Positions 52,187 to 62,960 of a stretch of DNA of 64,000 nucleotides are shown one piece after another. The notes beneath the pieces are model-generated. The model had not been told where the DNA came from. It was given only the letters and a program-made list of their open reading frames with translations, and did no database searches. The translations under genes and the position numbers were made by a program. This DNA comes from Rotaria socialis (taxonomy: Eukaryota; Rotifera; Eurotatoria; Philodinida; Philodinidae): NCBI GenBank assembly GCA_905331475.1, contig CAJNYU010001973.1, positions 19,843 through 83,842 on the forward strand, given 5' to 3'. The stretch's first letter is position 1. Each line of letters starts with the position of its first letter.

Positions 52187-53500
52187 ATGGAAACTGAAAC
52201 TGAATGTGATATTGTCGCGGGAAATGTAAGCAGCACTTTACCAAATCCTGTTCTTCGCGAGGATGTAGTTCTATGCGACGATGATCTTAGCGCAGAAGCC
52301 AAATCCCAATTCAATTTTCATTCTGAGATCTTGCAAGCGTTTCAATTGAATGCTCGCCTCGTACTCGCCAATGATCGCCTAACACCAATCGGTCGACATC
52401 TATTCTGTACGTCAGTAGAACAGAACTATAAAAATTGTAAGGACGTTCTCAACTACGTTGCCAGCCACTCCGAATCGCAAACGGAAGCGCATCCGATGCC
52501 TCCATTGTTCGTTTTATGCGGTGCAGCCCGTACAGGTACAACACTTCTCTACAATTTGCTTGCATGTGATCCTGCATGCCGAGCGCCATTGTTAAAGGAT
52601 ATGATGAATCCAGTCCCACCACTTGCTCGTTCAAATAGCACTACAAATATGCTTGCTCAGAACTTGAATGATCCCATATTGAGTGATTACGAACGAGATA
52701 AAAAAGCGTCTCACCCTTGCTACAAATACGAGGAAGACGTGAACATCCTTTATCAGAGTGGCCTCTTAGTACCCCATCTGGAACCTCCTGAAAGTACAGA
52801 ACTTGCAACTTGGTTTTACAACGATACAAACAAAGATTTTGTCTACAAATATCACAAAACATTTATGAAGATGATGAATAGCGTCGATGCACCTCAGTCA
52901 CATTGGCTCTTGAAAACTCCGTATCATATATTCAATCTTGACACTTTACTACATCACTATCCATCTGTTTCACTCATCATGACCCACCGTCAGCTACATG
53001 ACGTACTGCCGTCCTCGGTTCGCTTGGGATTGGCATTTGCAAGCATCTATTTCGATAGTAACAGGCATGATGCCGCGATCGATAAACAAACGATTGTGAA
53101 GCGCCGTTTACGTGCAACAGATATTCAGATTAATCGCATTGTCAAATTTCGTCGGGCGCATCCACACGCTGCCGTTTTCGATGTACTCTATGATGATCTC
53201 ATCACGAAACCCGTTGATACTGTTCGTTGCATCTACAATCATTTCGGACTCAAATGGTCGGAAGAATTTGAGCAAGCTATGATTACTTGGCTACGCGATA
53301 ATCCTCAAGGTAAACAAGGACGCAACATCTATACACTGGAAGAATTTGAACTTACACATGATGCCATTGAACGAAAGTATGAGGAATACAACAGGATGTT
53401 TCTCAATCGTGAGGACATACTTAAGACCGATGATAGAGCGACCAAAAGTGCAAACTCCTCTCCTGATCACATGAACACTGTGGTTGATTCTATTGAATAA
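52187..53500 (+). CDS. PAPS-dependent sulfotransferase (Sulfotransferase_3-like), single exon
   Basis: 437 aa from ATG 52187 to TAA. The sulfate-donor loop is FVLCGAARTGTTLLYNLLAC (residues about 107-126). The second PAPS contact region is SLIMTHRQLHDVLPSSVRL (about 265-283), with the Arg and following Ser of the 3'-phosphate site. WLLKTPYH lies between them, and the tail has a GRNIYTLEEF-like Tyr-Leu-Glu segment common in bacterial members. There is no signal peptide or membrane anchor, unlike animal Golgi sulfotransferases, so a soluble enzyme is likely; the acceptor is unknown. The family is typical of bacteria. The single exon and family type suggest lateral gain, and the surroundings are AT-rich, non-coding DNA. 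Confidence 0.88.
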   Translation: METETECDIVAGNVSSTLPNPVLREDVVLCDDDLSAEAKSQFNFHSEILQAFQLNARLVLANDRLTPIGRHLFCTSVEQNYKNCKDVLNYVASHSESQTEAHPMPPLFVLCGAARTGTTLLYNLLACDPACRAPLLKDMMNPVPPLARSNSTTNMLAQNLNDPILSDYERDKKASHPCYKYEEDVNILYQSGLLVPHLEPPESTELATWFYNDTNKDFVYKYHKTFMKMMNSVDAPQSHWLLKTPYHIFNLDTLLHHYPSVSLIMTHRQLHDVLPSSVRLGLAFASIYFDSNRHDAAIDKQTIVKRRLRATDIQINRIVKFRRAHPHAAVFDVLYDDLITKPVDTVRCIYNHFGLKWSEEFEQAMITWLRDNPQGKQGRNIYTLEEFELTHDAIERKYEEYNRMFLNREDILKTDDRATKSANSSPDHMNTVVDSIE

Positions 53501-54027
53501 AATATTCGATGTTTTTTTTTCCATTTCTAATTCCTGTTTCAAAAGCAATATTTTTCAAAAAATTAACATGTGCAACAGATCGTTTCATAGAATGATTTAT
53601 AAAACAAGAAATGTACATTGAAAGTAGGATATAATTAAGTAAATGGACAAGTAGTGTGTTAAATTAGTAACCATGACGCGTTTCCACTTTCCTCAATGGT
53701 CTCATCAAATGTTTGAATCTGTAGAATAACATTTATATTCACTCACAATTACTTGAATATTATTAAAAATCCAAAAATATGTAGTCCATGATATATAGAA
53801 AGTCTCATGGATAATATTACTGACTAAGCTATAGAAGCACTAAACGAGGCCGTACCACTGTCACGATTTTTCAACCATCAATTAATAACATACTTATTTC
53901 CAATAGTTTTTGAGAATGATTGAGACAAATTATCCGTTGCCCCAGTACAACCATCATCCCATAAATGCGAGCCAGTATGAAAATTTGAAGACACGATACC
54001 CTACAACAGCCACACGATGATCGAGAC
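53501..54027. other. 3' flank of the sulfotransferase gene
   Basis: AT-rich, with no feature recognised up to the left end of the transposon at 54028. Confidence 0.4.
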
Positions 54028-54143
54028 CAGAGGTGTCCACAGGGCAGGACCGCCCTGCCCTACCCTGCATCGGGCAGGGCACAGGGCCAAAATTTGAAAA
54101 AAAAATACTTTGCCCCGTGCAGGACATGGCTATATATTCATGC

Positions 54144-54175
54144 CCTGCAAATTCTGCAAATTCTGCAAATTCTGC
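54144..54175. repeat. Nine-base minisatellite
   Basis: Three to four tandem copies of TGCAAATTC, just inside the left end of the larger element. Confidence 0.85.
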
Positions 54176-54494
54176 ATATACCTGCTTTAGTTCGAAAATA
54201 ACAACAATTTTATTTTTCTCGGAAACGTGAAAGAAATTAAAAAATCAGATGGCGTTATTATATGGTAAATAGATTGTTATATTTGTGTTTGTATGATGAC
54301 CGTATGAGGTTCAATCTAATTTGTAAGAAAACATAAAAATAATAATAAACTAATCGTAATAGTGATAATAGTGCACATATATTTTAAATATAATTGTAAT
54401 AGTTGCTCATGTTCTTATTATTTCGATAAAACTATTAAAAATAAAACTGTACATCGCTATCATCGTCGATAGATTTATGTGCTGATATTTCATC

Positions 54495-55057
54495 CAGAGC
54501 TGGCCAAATACGAACTTTTTCGAGTACGAGTCCGAGTACACGATATGAGAATGTGCTTGTCGCGAACTTATTAGAGAAAATTTTATTGGTAGTGTTAGAG
54601 ATCACGTATCAATTGTGAGATCAAGAAATAGTCTTAGTTATGAATCAATATTTTTAAATTACGTTTATTATCAAGTTTAAAAAAAAACTACAACGAAACT
54701 TGATTACATTTAAGAAATGTAATCAAACATACATTTTTTGAAGTTAACGATACGTGATGCGGGCGCATTACAAATCCACTTTGAGAAAATATTCTTTCGA
54801 TAGGAGTTGATGTAGCCGGCACTGATAAGTATTTCAGAGCCAGTTCATATAAAGAAGAATAAATATTTATCTGAATGATTCATTCAGAATATATATATAT
54901 ATAAATATAAAAGGAAAGAAAGAAATCAACTGTTCTTTCTTGGAAAAATCTACATTATGATTTTATCAAGCATCATCTTGATATAATTAGTGTTGGTGTA
55001 TGACTTCGAGTACTTCACCCTCGAGTACGAGTACTTCGAGTATTTCGCCCAGCTCTG
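54495..55057. mobile_element. 563-bp nonautonomous hAT-like element with exact 8-bp target duplication
   Basis: Terminal inverted repeats start CAGAGCTGGCCAAATAC on the left and CAGAGCTGGGCGAAATAC on the right, and extend inward as GAGTAC-rich sequence for about 45 bases. The octamer ATTTCATC flanks both ends (54487-54494 and 55058-55065). The interior is AT-rich with a TA run and has no coding frame. It sits inside the larger 54028-56728 element and is therefore the younger insertion. Confidence 0.88.
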
Positions 55058-55669
55058 ATTTCATCTATCTCTCCTGGTGATGAAAATGAAGTTTCTATTC
55101 TCATTTCGTTGAATATATCTCGCCTTGTCCAAACGTGGTGCTGTGATATTTTGACAAATTGTTTTGCAATTATCTCGAAAGTCATTAGAGCTCATCAGGT
55201 CGTTCAAACATCATTCGGCGCAGCTTATCATAATCTATTAACGTTGAAAGAATGACCTAGTTCGACTAAACTCTCGCGTTTCTAGAAAGGTTTTATCATC
55301 GCGTAAAGCTGATAAAAAAGGATCCTTTTTTCTAGGGCTGCTTATAAAGCTCTAATTTTTTGACAAATCATTTCTTCAAATGAAATGCTTATGGTACCGG
55401 TTTTGTAGAGAATTGAACGGACTTTCAAGCAGTAAAAAGTATTTTTTCTAAACTATTTTCGCTCAGATTAAAAATGCAAAAACGAATCGTAACGCTGTGA
55501 CACGTTTTTTTTGTCGGCCAAATTTGAAGCACTTAACATGCTTAAAAATATTCAATGTTTATAGATGTTGATCACTGCCCTGCATGTATCCTTCTGTAAA
55601 AAAAATCAATTTGCTACATCGAAATACGAGCTCAATAATTGTATAGTAAGTTAGAAACTGTACAGGAGC

Positions 55670-56110
55670 TTAGAAGTTGTTCTGAAGAATGTCTGTGCCA
55701 ATAATGCATGGACATCCTTTAGTGTTCACATATTTGGTGTCTATTTTTTTAATTGCCCTTTGGGACTGTCGTGCAGACAGGACTATTACTTTCTCATCAG
55801 TGTTATAGAATGTGTTATTCTCAACGAATGTTGTGCAACCTACTACTATCATGAATTTATCTGATCTTCTTCTAAATATTATCCGTATATCATTGCGCAA
55901 TGTGGTTACGTTCCTGAACGCAATTAATTTAAGGTGGAAATGCCTATCATATCTTTTTTCTGTTCTTTCTTTTCTCTCTCTCTCTCATGTGCACGTATAT
56001 AAGGCGAGTACATTGTATTATACATCAGAACTGGAATGTAGACAGAACTGGAACAGAACTAGAACATTGGAGAATGGAGTAGTTTAACTAACATCTTATA
56101 CACCGAGGAT
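55670..56110. other. Possible retroelement fragment (LTR-like)
   Basis: A 76-codon minus-strand frame (55900-55670) contains CPCIIGTDILQNN, which recalls the late I-G-x-D-x-L motif of retroelement aspartic proteases, but no D-[ST]-G was found. Nearby on the plus strand are a CT-rich tract, TATATAAGGCGAG and GAACTGG repeats, reminiscent of an LTR promoter. The boundaries are not defined. It lies within the 2.7-kb transposon and could instead be part of it. Confidence 0.25.
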
Positions 56111-57691
56111 AGCGGTAACGCTACTCTTCCAGTTTCTCTTTGTGATTACAAATAAAAAATTAAAACTGCAGCAGTAACGAATATAAACTATCCATTTATC
56201 ACCAAACAAAATTCGTTACAATGTCAGTAAACAATTAATAGGCCACTTTGTAAAAAATCAAATTCTGCATCGAATGGTATATTACTCTGCATTTTCGTTT
56301 TAAATTTCTTGGTTAGAAAATTGAAAATACAATTTATGAAAACTTTAAAACTTGATTTTCGATGCCAAAACCCAATTTTTCTCAAGAAAAAAGTCCAAAT
56401 TCACAATCAGTGTAAAAAAAACTGTACCAGAAAATACCCTGAGATCTGTTTATATCGAAAAAAAACATTTTTAAAACTTGATCAGCGAAGTAGCGGGTTA
56501 CGTGGACAAGCCGATCTACTGGTGGGTCATCAGTGATGATGCAATATCATCATATACACGTTTTCAATTAGGGCTAATGTATTATTTGCTGATCATTTAT
56601 CTATTTGCTGAACTATTTTTCAAATAAAAAAGATTACTTAAACTTGAATTTAAACATGAAAAAAATTCTTCTTAATTAGCAGGACAGGGCTGGGCGGGGC
56701 AATAAAATTGGCGCTGTGGACACTTCTGGTGGATAGGCATTTAATTAATATCACATATTTGGTTATTTCTTCTTGGAATCTTATATTTTGTAATTTGTTT
56801 TGTTAAAATTGAACTAATTGTGACAATATAGGAAAAACATAACCCACGAAGATTTACCAAGTGTGCTTATATTTTCGTGAGCTAATGGTATAGATATACA
56901 TATGTGGCATGAGGCACACGTGTTGAAAAGGAACATTTTATGAAATTTATTCTAAAATTTCAATAAACCTCATTAAAATAATTCCTATTATTAAACATAT
57001 ATTGTAACATTGTGATTCACAATGAAACATGATCAGAAATAAATTGTTTTTATCAATACGATATAGTAGTTTCATATATTTACCTCTTTGATGAAATATG
57101 TAACTATTCGTATATGGAAAAGAAGCGATATTTCATAGCAAGCACCAAGTCATATATCAGTAGTTACAGCGATCTCTCTCGGAAACTAGTCAAGATACAA
57201 GTTTTACAAAAATCAGGAATTTATATAAAAGTCAGAAGATTGTAAAACCGATTCTGATATGACTGTTCAGTGTCGAATGTGAATCAAAGTGCAAACGAGT
57301 AACGTTTGAAAGTTAATACTACAACATGCATTGATGTACTAAAATATGTAGTATTAACCAAGCTTGTGAAATTCTTGTTATCAGAGGATCGTTCATCATT
57401 AAATGAAGTATTTATTAATGATTGTAAGACCTATGAGTACCTGTGTTAGCATTTTTGATGGTGGTAAAGCTCGTGCTGTATGTATAGCCCTGATTTATTC
57501 GAGATGTTGCGATTCCAGCAATATTGGCATTGCTTTCAAACTGGAAAGAAGCTTATAATCATGTTATGCGAAAGACAATGAACAGTAACGGAACGAAACG
57601 AAAAGTTCAGATATTGTCAATACATGAAGACCAGATCATGATGCTGCACATACACAATTAAAATTATATTAAATTCAGTTGAAGCTATAAA

Positions 57692-57812
57692 TAACACAAC
57701 TCTTGATGATATCGATGTAGCCCAAGTACTGGTGACAGCTGTTATTGCAGATTTCATCCAAGAGTTATGTGTACTGCAAAACGTGCATGGGACAGATGAG
57801 TCATTCTAGAGT
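57692..57812 (+). pseudogene. Short protein-like relic
   Basis: A 40-codon frame reads NNTTLDDIDVAQVLVTAVIA, then DFIQELCVLQNVHGTDESF and a stop. Upstream the frame is closed by TGA. The composition looks coding but the parent gene is not recognised. Treat as a doubtful fragment. Confidence 0.2.
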
Positions 57813-57939
57813 GTCTGAACACCAAAATTATCATAAAAAACTAGGCAATTTGATTTCTGAATGCAGTTTTTGTGCATTTTGAGACGTTTTTCAGGCGATG
57901 TTTCGTTAGAAAGCTACGATTTAGTTCAAAACTAATATC

Positions 57940-58253
57940 AGATTCGGAATCAGCATTAAAAATTGAGTCGATTTATATATGTTGTGAATAATTCTGAGAA
58001 AAATTTGTTTTAAAAAAAAATCCCTGTACTCCCCCTCAGGGATGGTCTGATCAAAAATGACAATTTTTTCGATAACTCAACCATTTCTTGATGGATCCTT
58101 CTCATCTTCGAACTCGACCGAAATATTCATGAGATTGAACTGTGTGGAAAATTTCATCACGATCTGACTCTCCTTTCGAAAGTTATCGTGCCTACAACCG
58201 GCCTGACACACTGACCGATTCTAGAATGTACTCACTTTTTGAGTACACAAAAA
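57940..58253 (-). mobile_element. Dispersed repeat family, copy 2
   Basis: Inverse-orientation copy of the segment at 30411-30712, with shared landmarks GAGTCGATTTATATATGTT, TCCCTGTACTCCCCCTCAGG, CTTCTCATCTTCGAACTCGA and CTTTTTGAGTACACAAAA. Its left part (GGAATCAGCAT ... GAGTCGATTTA) also resembles 63222-63250 in the terminal palindrome. Confidence 0.8.
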
Positions 58254-58850
58254 TGAATAATTTGAAAATACTATAAAAATCTTTCGTATGAATCCTGAAT
58301 ATAGATGAAGTAAAATAGAAGGGAACTTCTTTTTATATGAACAAATCCTAGAATATAATAACAGAAAGCAGGAAAGTAACAGTGCTGCGAGCCGTGACTG
58401 AGTATTTAATATAAATTTGATTAAGTGTAAGCAAGATAAATAAAACACCCACATCCACATCCTCAATATTTGATCTTGATTTTCCTATCGTGCTGATAGA
58501 ATGACCGTTAATCGACAGTTCAAATAGAAGGTTTTGGTCGATTTAAATCACATTCATTTTTTCTCCTTCTAAAAAGAATTGATACACGTATCTTACATGA
58601 ACTTCTTTAAAAAAATCGTTGTGTTATATGCTATTAATTAGTATCAACGTTCTAAATGAATATTTTATTTCACATAAAACAATACACATTTGAAATAGGT
58701 ATACAATCATTCCATTTTTTTTTACAAAAGCCTAAAATTAGACATAAAAACAAAAAGGAATCTCTTGTGAGGATTTTACCTTTCGCAGCTAATGAACTTG
58801 TTAAGATTATTTTTTCTTACAAGCTTGTGTTTTTTTCGATACACAAAAAT

Positions 58851-59084
58851 CTAAATAAAAACAAAAAATAAAAAGATTGAGTTATGTTTTTCTCCAATAA
58901 ATTCAAAATAAAAACCTGTATTTTTGCCGTCGACTAAAACACAATTCTTTAATTCACTAGGTAAGCCACATGGATCAGTGAGAAAATCCGTTACAAATAT
59001 TTCAAATTTTTTTGTTAGTATTTCTGATGAATTATTTGTATTAATAATTTTACGTGAATTGCTTTGTTCTCGTTTTTTCTTCAT
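58851..59084 (-). CDS. Possible first exon of a minus-strand gene divergent from SGTA
   Basis: A 77-codon frame starting at ATG 59084, 140 bp from the SGTA start, so a shared promoter is conceivable. The segment FVTDFLTDPCGLPSELKNCV, then LVDGKNTG, looks coding. The end is low-complexity Phe/Ile, probably intron read-through: a possible donor is ACAG|GTTTTT near 58.91 kb. No following exon could be joined confidently and the family is not recognised. Confidence 0.3.
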   Translation of the reverse strand: MKKKREQSNSRKIINTNNSSEILTKKFEIFVTDFLTDPCGLPSELKNCVLVDGKNTGFYFEFIGEKHNSIFLFFVFI

Positions 59085-59224
59085 ACGTCCGCTATGACAA
59101 TAGCATGAATTCTATTTGTTAAAAGGCATCAAATATAATCTAATGGAAGTGAAGCCAATAAGAATGTCGATGAGTCATCCCAAGATTACTATATTTACTT
59201 TTGTTTTTTCATTCATCGATAAAT

Positions 59225-61022
59225 ATGGCACAAGAGCAGTTAATAAAACAACGCTTAATTTATTCCATTTTAAAATTCCTTGATAGTGAAATACAAGCTG
59301 AATCAGGAAATATTGAACGGCGAGAGAGCATTGAAGGTATTTTTTTTATACATGAAATTAAAACGCTCAACAAAAACAATGTTCTTTTTTGCTGTAGTTG
59401 CTGCTCAATGTCTTGAAACTGCATTTAATATATCGGTTGCTAATCCTCAAAATGATTCAATTTATGGTCCACCTGTAGATCTTCTATCAGTTGTATCTAA
59501 CACACCAGTAATAATTATTTGTATGAAACTTATTGATTAGAATATGAATTTTTATTTTTTCTAGCCAGCGAATATGCTTTTAACAGATGATATGAGACAA
59601 CAAGCCGATAGATTTAAAAATCAAGGAAACGACTTTATTAAACAAGAAAAATACCAAGAAGCTCTTGAAGCATATAATGCAGCCGTAAAAATCGATGCTA
59701 ATAATGCTATTTATTATTGTAACCGGTTAGCTATATTTTAATTGCACAAAAATTAAAGTCTACCTTAGAAATAGTATAAAATAAACCTCAATTATTTAGT
59801 AACAAATGAATTATTTTACGTGTTCAATAAACTATTTTGAAGATAGGGAACGCTTTAAATCGAGGGCAATGCTCATTATAATAACGAATATTCAGATGAA
59901 TAAATAAAAATATGACTTCAGACTTGATTCTCTTGTTTTTTTTTAAATTAATAGACGAACATCTTTTGAGTTATTGAACTTGTCATGATTTTATTCCACA
60001 TCCTCATCTTTGATACTTCACTCATTTAATAGTTTTTCGGCGATAAAACACTATTCCATCACGTTTCTTATTAAATAGTGCTGCGGCTCATAGTAAATTG
60101 GGTAACAATGATCAAGCATTCAGAGATTGTTTTCGTGCAATTGAAATTGATCCAAACTATAGTAAAGTTTATGGAAGGCTTGGGTATGCTTCAATCAAAT
60201 TTTTCTTCTTCAAACAATGAAATAATATTTCTAAAGGGCCATATATCTAACAACGGACAAAGTAAACGAAGCGCTTGATGCTTATAAAAAAGCTCATGCA
60301 CTTGATCCAAATAATGAGAATTATATACAATCGATTCGACTCTGTGAAGAACGATTGAATGCAACCAATAATACTAATCCGCCCAATGTAAGTTTATATT
60401 TTTGTTTTCAATGATAAATTAATTGATATCTAGGCTCCAAATTTATCATCGATGTTTGGTTCATTATTGGGCGGTGCAAGTGGTGGCACACCTGATATGA
60501 TGTCATTCCTTAATAATCCTGCTTTGATTAATATGGTGCGTTTGTTTTAATTTATTGAGCCAAAACATAAAATTTTTCTTCTATTAAAAGGCATCTCAAT
60601 TTGTTCAAAATCCACAAGTTCAAGGATTGTAAGAAAACAAATTCTTAGTTTCCTATGCAATTTTCATGTATATTTTATTTCAATAGAATGGCTAACTTGG
60701 TAACAAATCTAGGTGGGCAAGAAGGTGGGCAAGGCGGTATAAGTACTCTATTACAAGCGTAAGAGCAAAAAAGAAGAATCTTTCATATGACGCAATTTTT
60801 CTTTCATAGAGGTCAACGTATGGCAAGTGAATTATCAAGTAATAATCCTGATTTAATTGAATCACTTCGACGTAATATGAATAATCCGTCGCAACAGAAT
60901 CGAAACAATAATTCAGGGCCGAGTATATTGAGCCAAAAAACTGAATATTATTTTTATTTATTTATGTTTTATTTCTAGATTCTGATAATCAATCAGATCA
61001 AAACAGACCGTCATCATCATAA
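59225..61022 (+). CDS. SGTA: SGTA, small glutamine-rich TPR co-chaperone
   Basis: Ten exons: 59225-59336, 59398-59507, 59565-59725, 60079-60183, 60237-60387, 60434-60535, 60591-60628, 60687-60758, 60810-60922, 60979-61022. All are GT-AG with phases in register, giving 335 aa (human SGTA 313). Domains: N-terminal dimerisation helices ([12 protein letters not shown]), three TPRs ([55 protein letters not shown]), then an Asn/Gly-rich C-terminal region with repeated NPxxxxxM-type and [10 protein letters not shown] segments. It acts in the cytosol, handing tail-anchored and mislocalised membrane proteins between Hsp70/Hsp90, BAG6 and GET factors. Introns are 46-61 nt except the third (353 nt). AATAAA follows at about 61045. 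It is convergent with the peptidase gene, 64 bp between the stops. Confidence 0.95.
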
Positions 61023-61086
61023 GACATTCTTTTCCTTTTTTTTAAATAAAATTTGCATTACAAAGAAACAAAAACCGTATCTTCCT

Positions 61087-62409
61087 CTATGCTAATTTAC
61101 CATAATACGCCATCGAAGCAACACCGCACATATTTCCGGCATCTTTAGCTAAACGTAGATAACCCTGTTCACCCCATTTCGTTCCCCAAGAATTTTTTAT
61201 GATCCAATAAGACGACTTAAGCGCATCATCATAGCCATAACCTACAACAGCCATAGCATGGTCCATATCTTGTCGACGAGTAGGACAATTATCAATTTTA
61301 AGTACACCTGTTTTATAGAACATAAAAAGTTTTGTATCAGTATCAATGCCAATAAATATTGGTCCATAATTCGTAAGTGCTTCAGCCAATTTTTTTTCAT
61401 TACCTTCAGGAATCACTCCATATTGAATATTTCCAAGTTGAATTTCATTAACACCACTGGTTCGACATGACTTTTGTGCTCCTGCATAAGGATAAGAAGA
61501 TTCAGTAGCTATTTTGCCACCATTGTCTGCTAGATAACGAACACTGGGCCCAAAATTACCACCAGCACAACCATTATTTCCATTACTTGAACAGTCAGCT
61601 ATTTGCTGTGCACTAAAATCAATAATAGTTTTAGAATTGGTTTTTATGGCATAAAGTGTTTCCATAACTGTAGCCGTAGCGAATGCGTAACAACATCCAC
61701 ATTTACGTTGATCTTTAACGCTACTAACAACGCTTTTAGTACGCCAATCGAATACGTTAGATTGTTGATTGCCATTATCTGAAGTGTTGTTTTTGCTAAA
61801 GAAATTTAAAATCCAATCTTTTAAGAATCGTTTACGATGGTGCCGTCTTTTGTGTAAACTTCGTTTTAATCTTCTTGCATGATAATGACGTCGATGAAGT
61901 TTTCTTACACTACGTCCCAATGAATCTTCCTCATCTTGACCAGTTATCATCATGTCTCGTCGGAAACTCGTTGAAACAATGAGACCTTTTTTCAACGTAT
62001 TAAATTCATCTGCTGTCCAATCCGCAAATTCATTTAATTCTAATTGAAATGTTTGCATTTTTTTAAGATTAGATTCTAATACAAATCGAAGATGATCACG
62101 AAACACACGAAGACGCTGTTTTTCTTCTCCTACAAGAGTAAAAACAAAAGATTCCTAATTTAAATATAAAGTTTTTCTTGTACACGAACCTAGTGACGAA
62201 TAAGCACGGCCATATTTTGTTTTAAAAGCAGACCATATTTGATTGATAACTGAATCATTAAGATTTAATACTCCATCAAATTTAAATTTGGCAGCATCAA
62301 CAAGACTATCGACATAATCCTGCAGTGATGAACTACCGAAAATTCCTTCGCATGGTGTACATAAACTAATTAAAATAATACCAGTAAAAAAGATTCCATA
62401 TAACCTCAT
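61087..62409 (-). CDS. Papain-family (C1A, cathepsin-like) cysteine peptidase precursor
   Basis: Exons 62409-62190 and 62129-61087 (GT-AG intron of 60 nt) give 420 aa. A signal peptide (MRLYGIFFTGIILISLCTP) is followed by an I29-type propeptide (WSAFKTKYGRAYSSLGEEKQ, later LNEFADWTADEF). An unusual Arg/His/Lys-rich linker (about 156-185: RKLHRRHYHARRLKRSLHKR) comes next. The mature domain starts near VFDWRTKSVVSSVKDQRKC. The active-site Cys lies in CGCCYAFA (normally CGSCWAFS), His in MDHAMAVVGYGYD and Asn in IIKNSWGTKWGEQGY; the oxyanion Gln is in KDQRKC. Endopeptidase activity is therefore expected, in lysosome or gut lumen. Length exceeds typical cathepsin L because of the linker and N-terminal segment. 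Confidence 0.9.
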
Positions 62410-62960
62410 ACTTGAATATTTAAAATAACGATAGAAAATGAAATGAAATACTATTTATTGGTATACATGTTGCAGACCGGGTTTCGTTCTTTTCTTTTAC
62501 TTCTATGAATACATAGGTATGAGAATGAATCGTTGGTAATATAAAAACTTAATCAAGCAAAAAATATAAGTATTGAAAAGTTTATTATGGATGCTGAGTA
62601 GGATTATTCATATGTTGTTATTTCGTTGAATAACTATTTCTATTAAAATATCGGATTTGGCATATAATTATGAGTTTAATGAAACATCGGCAAACAAAGT
62701 AATAATCTTGAGGGTTAGATTATTAACGTCTTGTAGAATATATATGCTAAGGTAAAAGTATTTCACGTTTTTTTATGCCTTTCTTTCTGATTGAAAGGAC
62801 AGGGGCGTATCAGATACCCTATCGGCCCATTACGATTTTTTCAACTGAACATAGTGAAATTATATATGAAATGAAAGCTGCCGTTGAGACAAGCATTGTG
62901 ATACGAAATTTGTCACGAAAAAAATGAATTTCAAAAAAGTTATGAACACTAACAAAAGTT
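62410..62960. other. Upstream region of the peptidase gene
   Basis: Presumed promoter, followed by sequence that may already belong to the inverted-repeat element (GGCCCATTACGATTTT near 62.82 kb resembles GGCCCATCTCGATTTT near 63.75 kb). Confidence 0.4.

Larger units (their letters stand above)
54028..56728. mobile_element. Probable hAT-like DNA transposon, 2.7 kb, degenerate
   Basis: The left end reads CAGAGGTGTCCACAGGGC; the right end, reverse complemented, reads CAGAAGTGTCCACAGCGC. Subterminal GC-rich motifs also mirror each other (TTGCCCCG with a nearby CAGGAC on both sides). CAGRG-type ends are typical of hAT elements. The flanking octamers (ATCGAGAC and GTGGATAG) do not match, so the insertion is old, rearranged or mis-bounded. 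A minus-strand frame at about 55.19-54.44 kb remains open when the nested element is discounted. No intact transposase was found. Confidence 0.55.
56729..58850. other. Repeat-bearing intergenic region
   Basis: It contains dispersed repeat copy 2 (57940-58253) and a short protein-like frame at 57692-57812. I saw no gene in 56.7-57.6 kb. Confidence 0.45.

Noticed and set aside
54020-56736. Octamers flanking the 2.7-kb element as a target duplication
   Set aside because: ATCGAGAC and GTGGATAG match at only half the positions, so no duplication is claimed.
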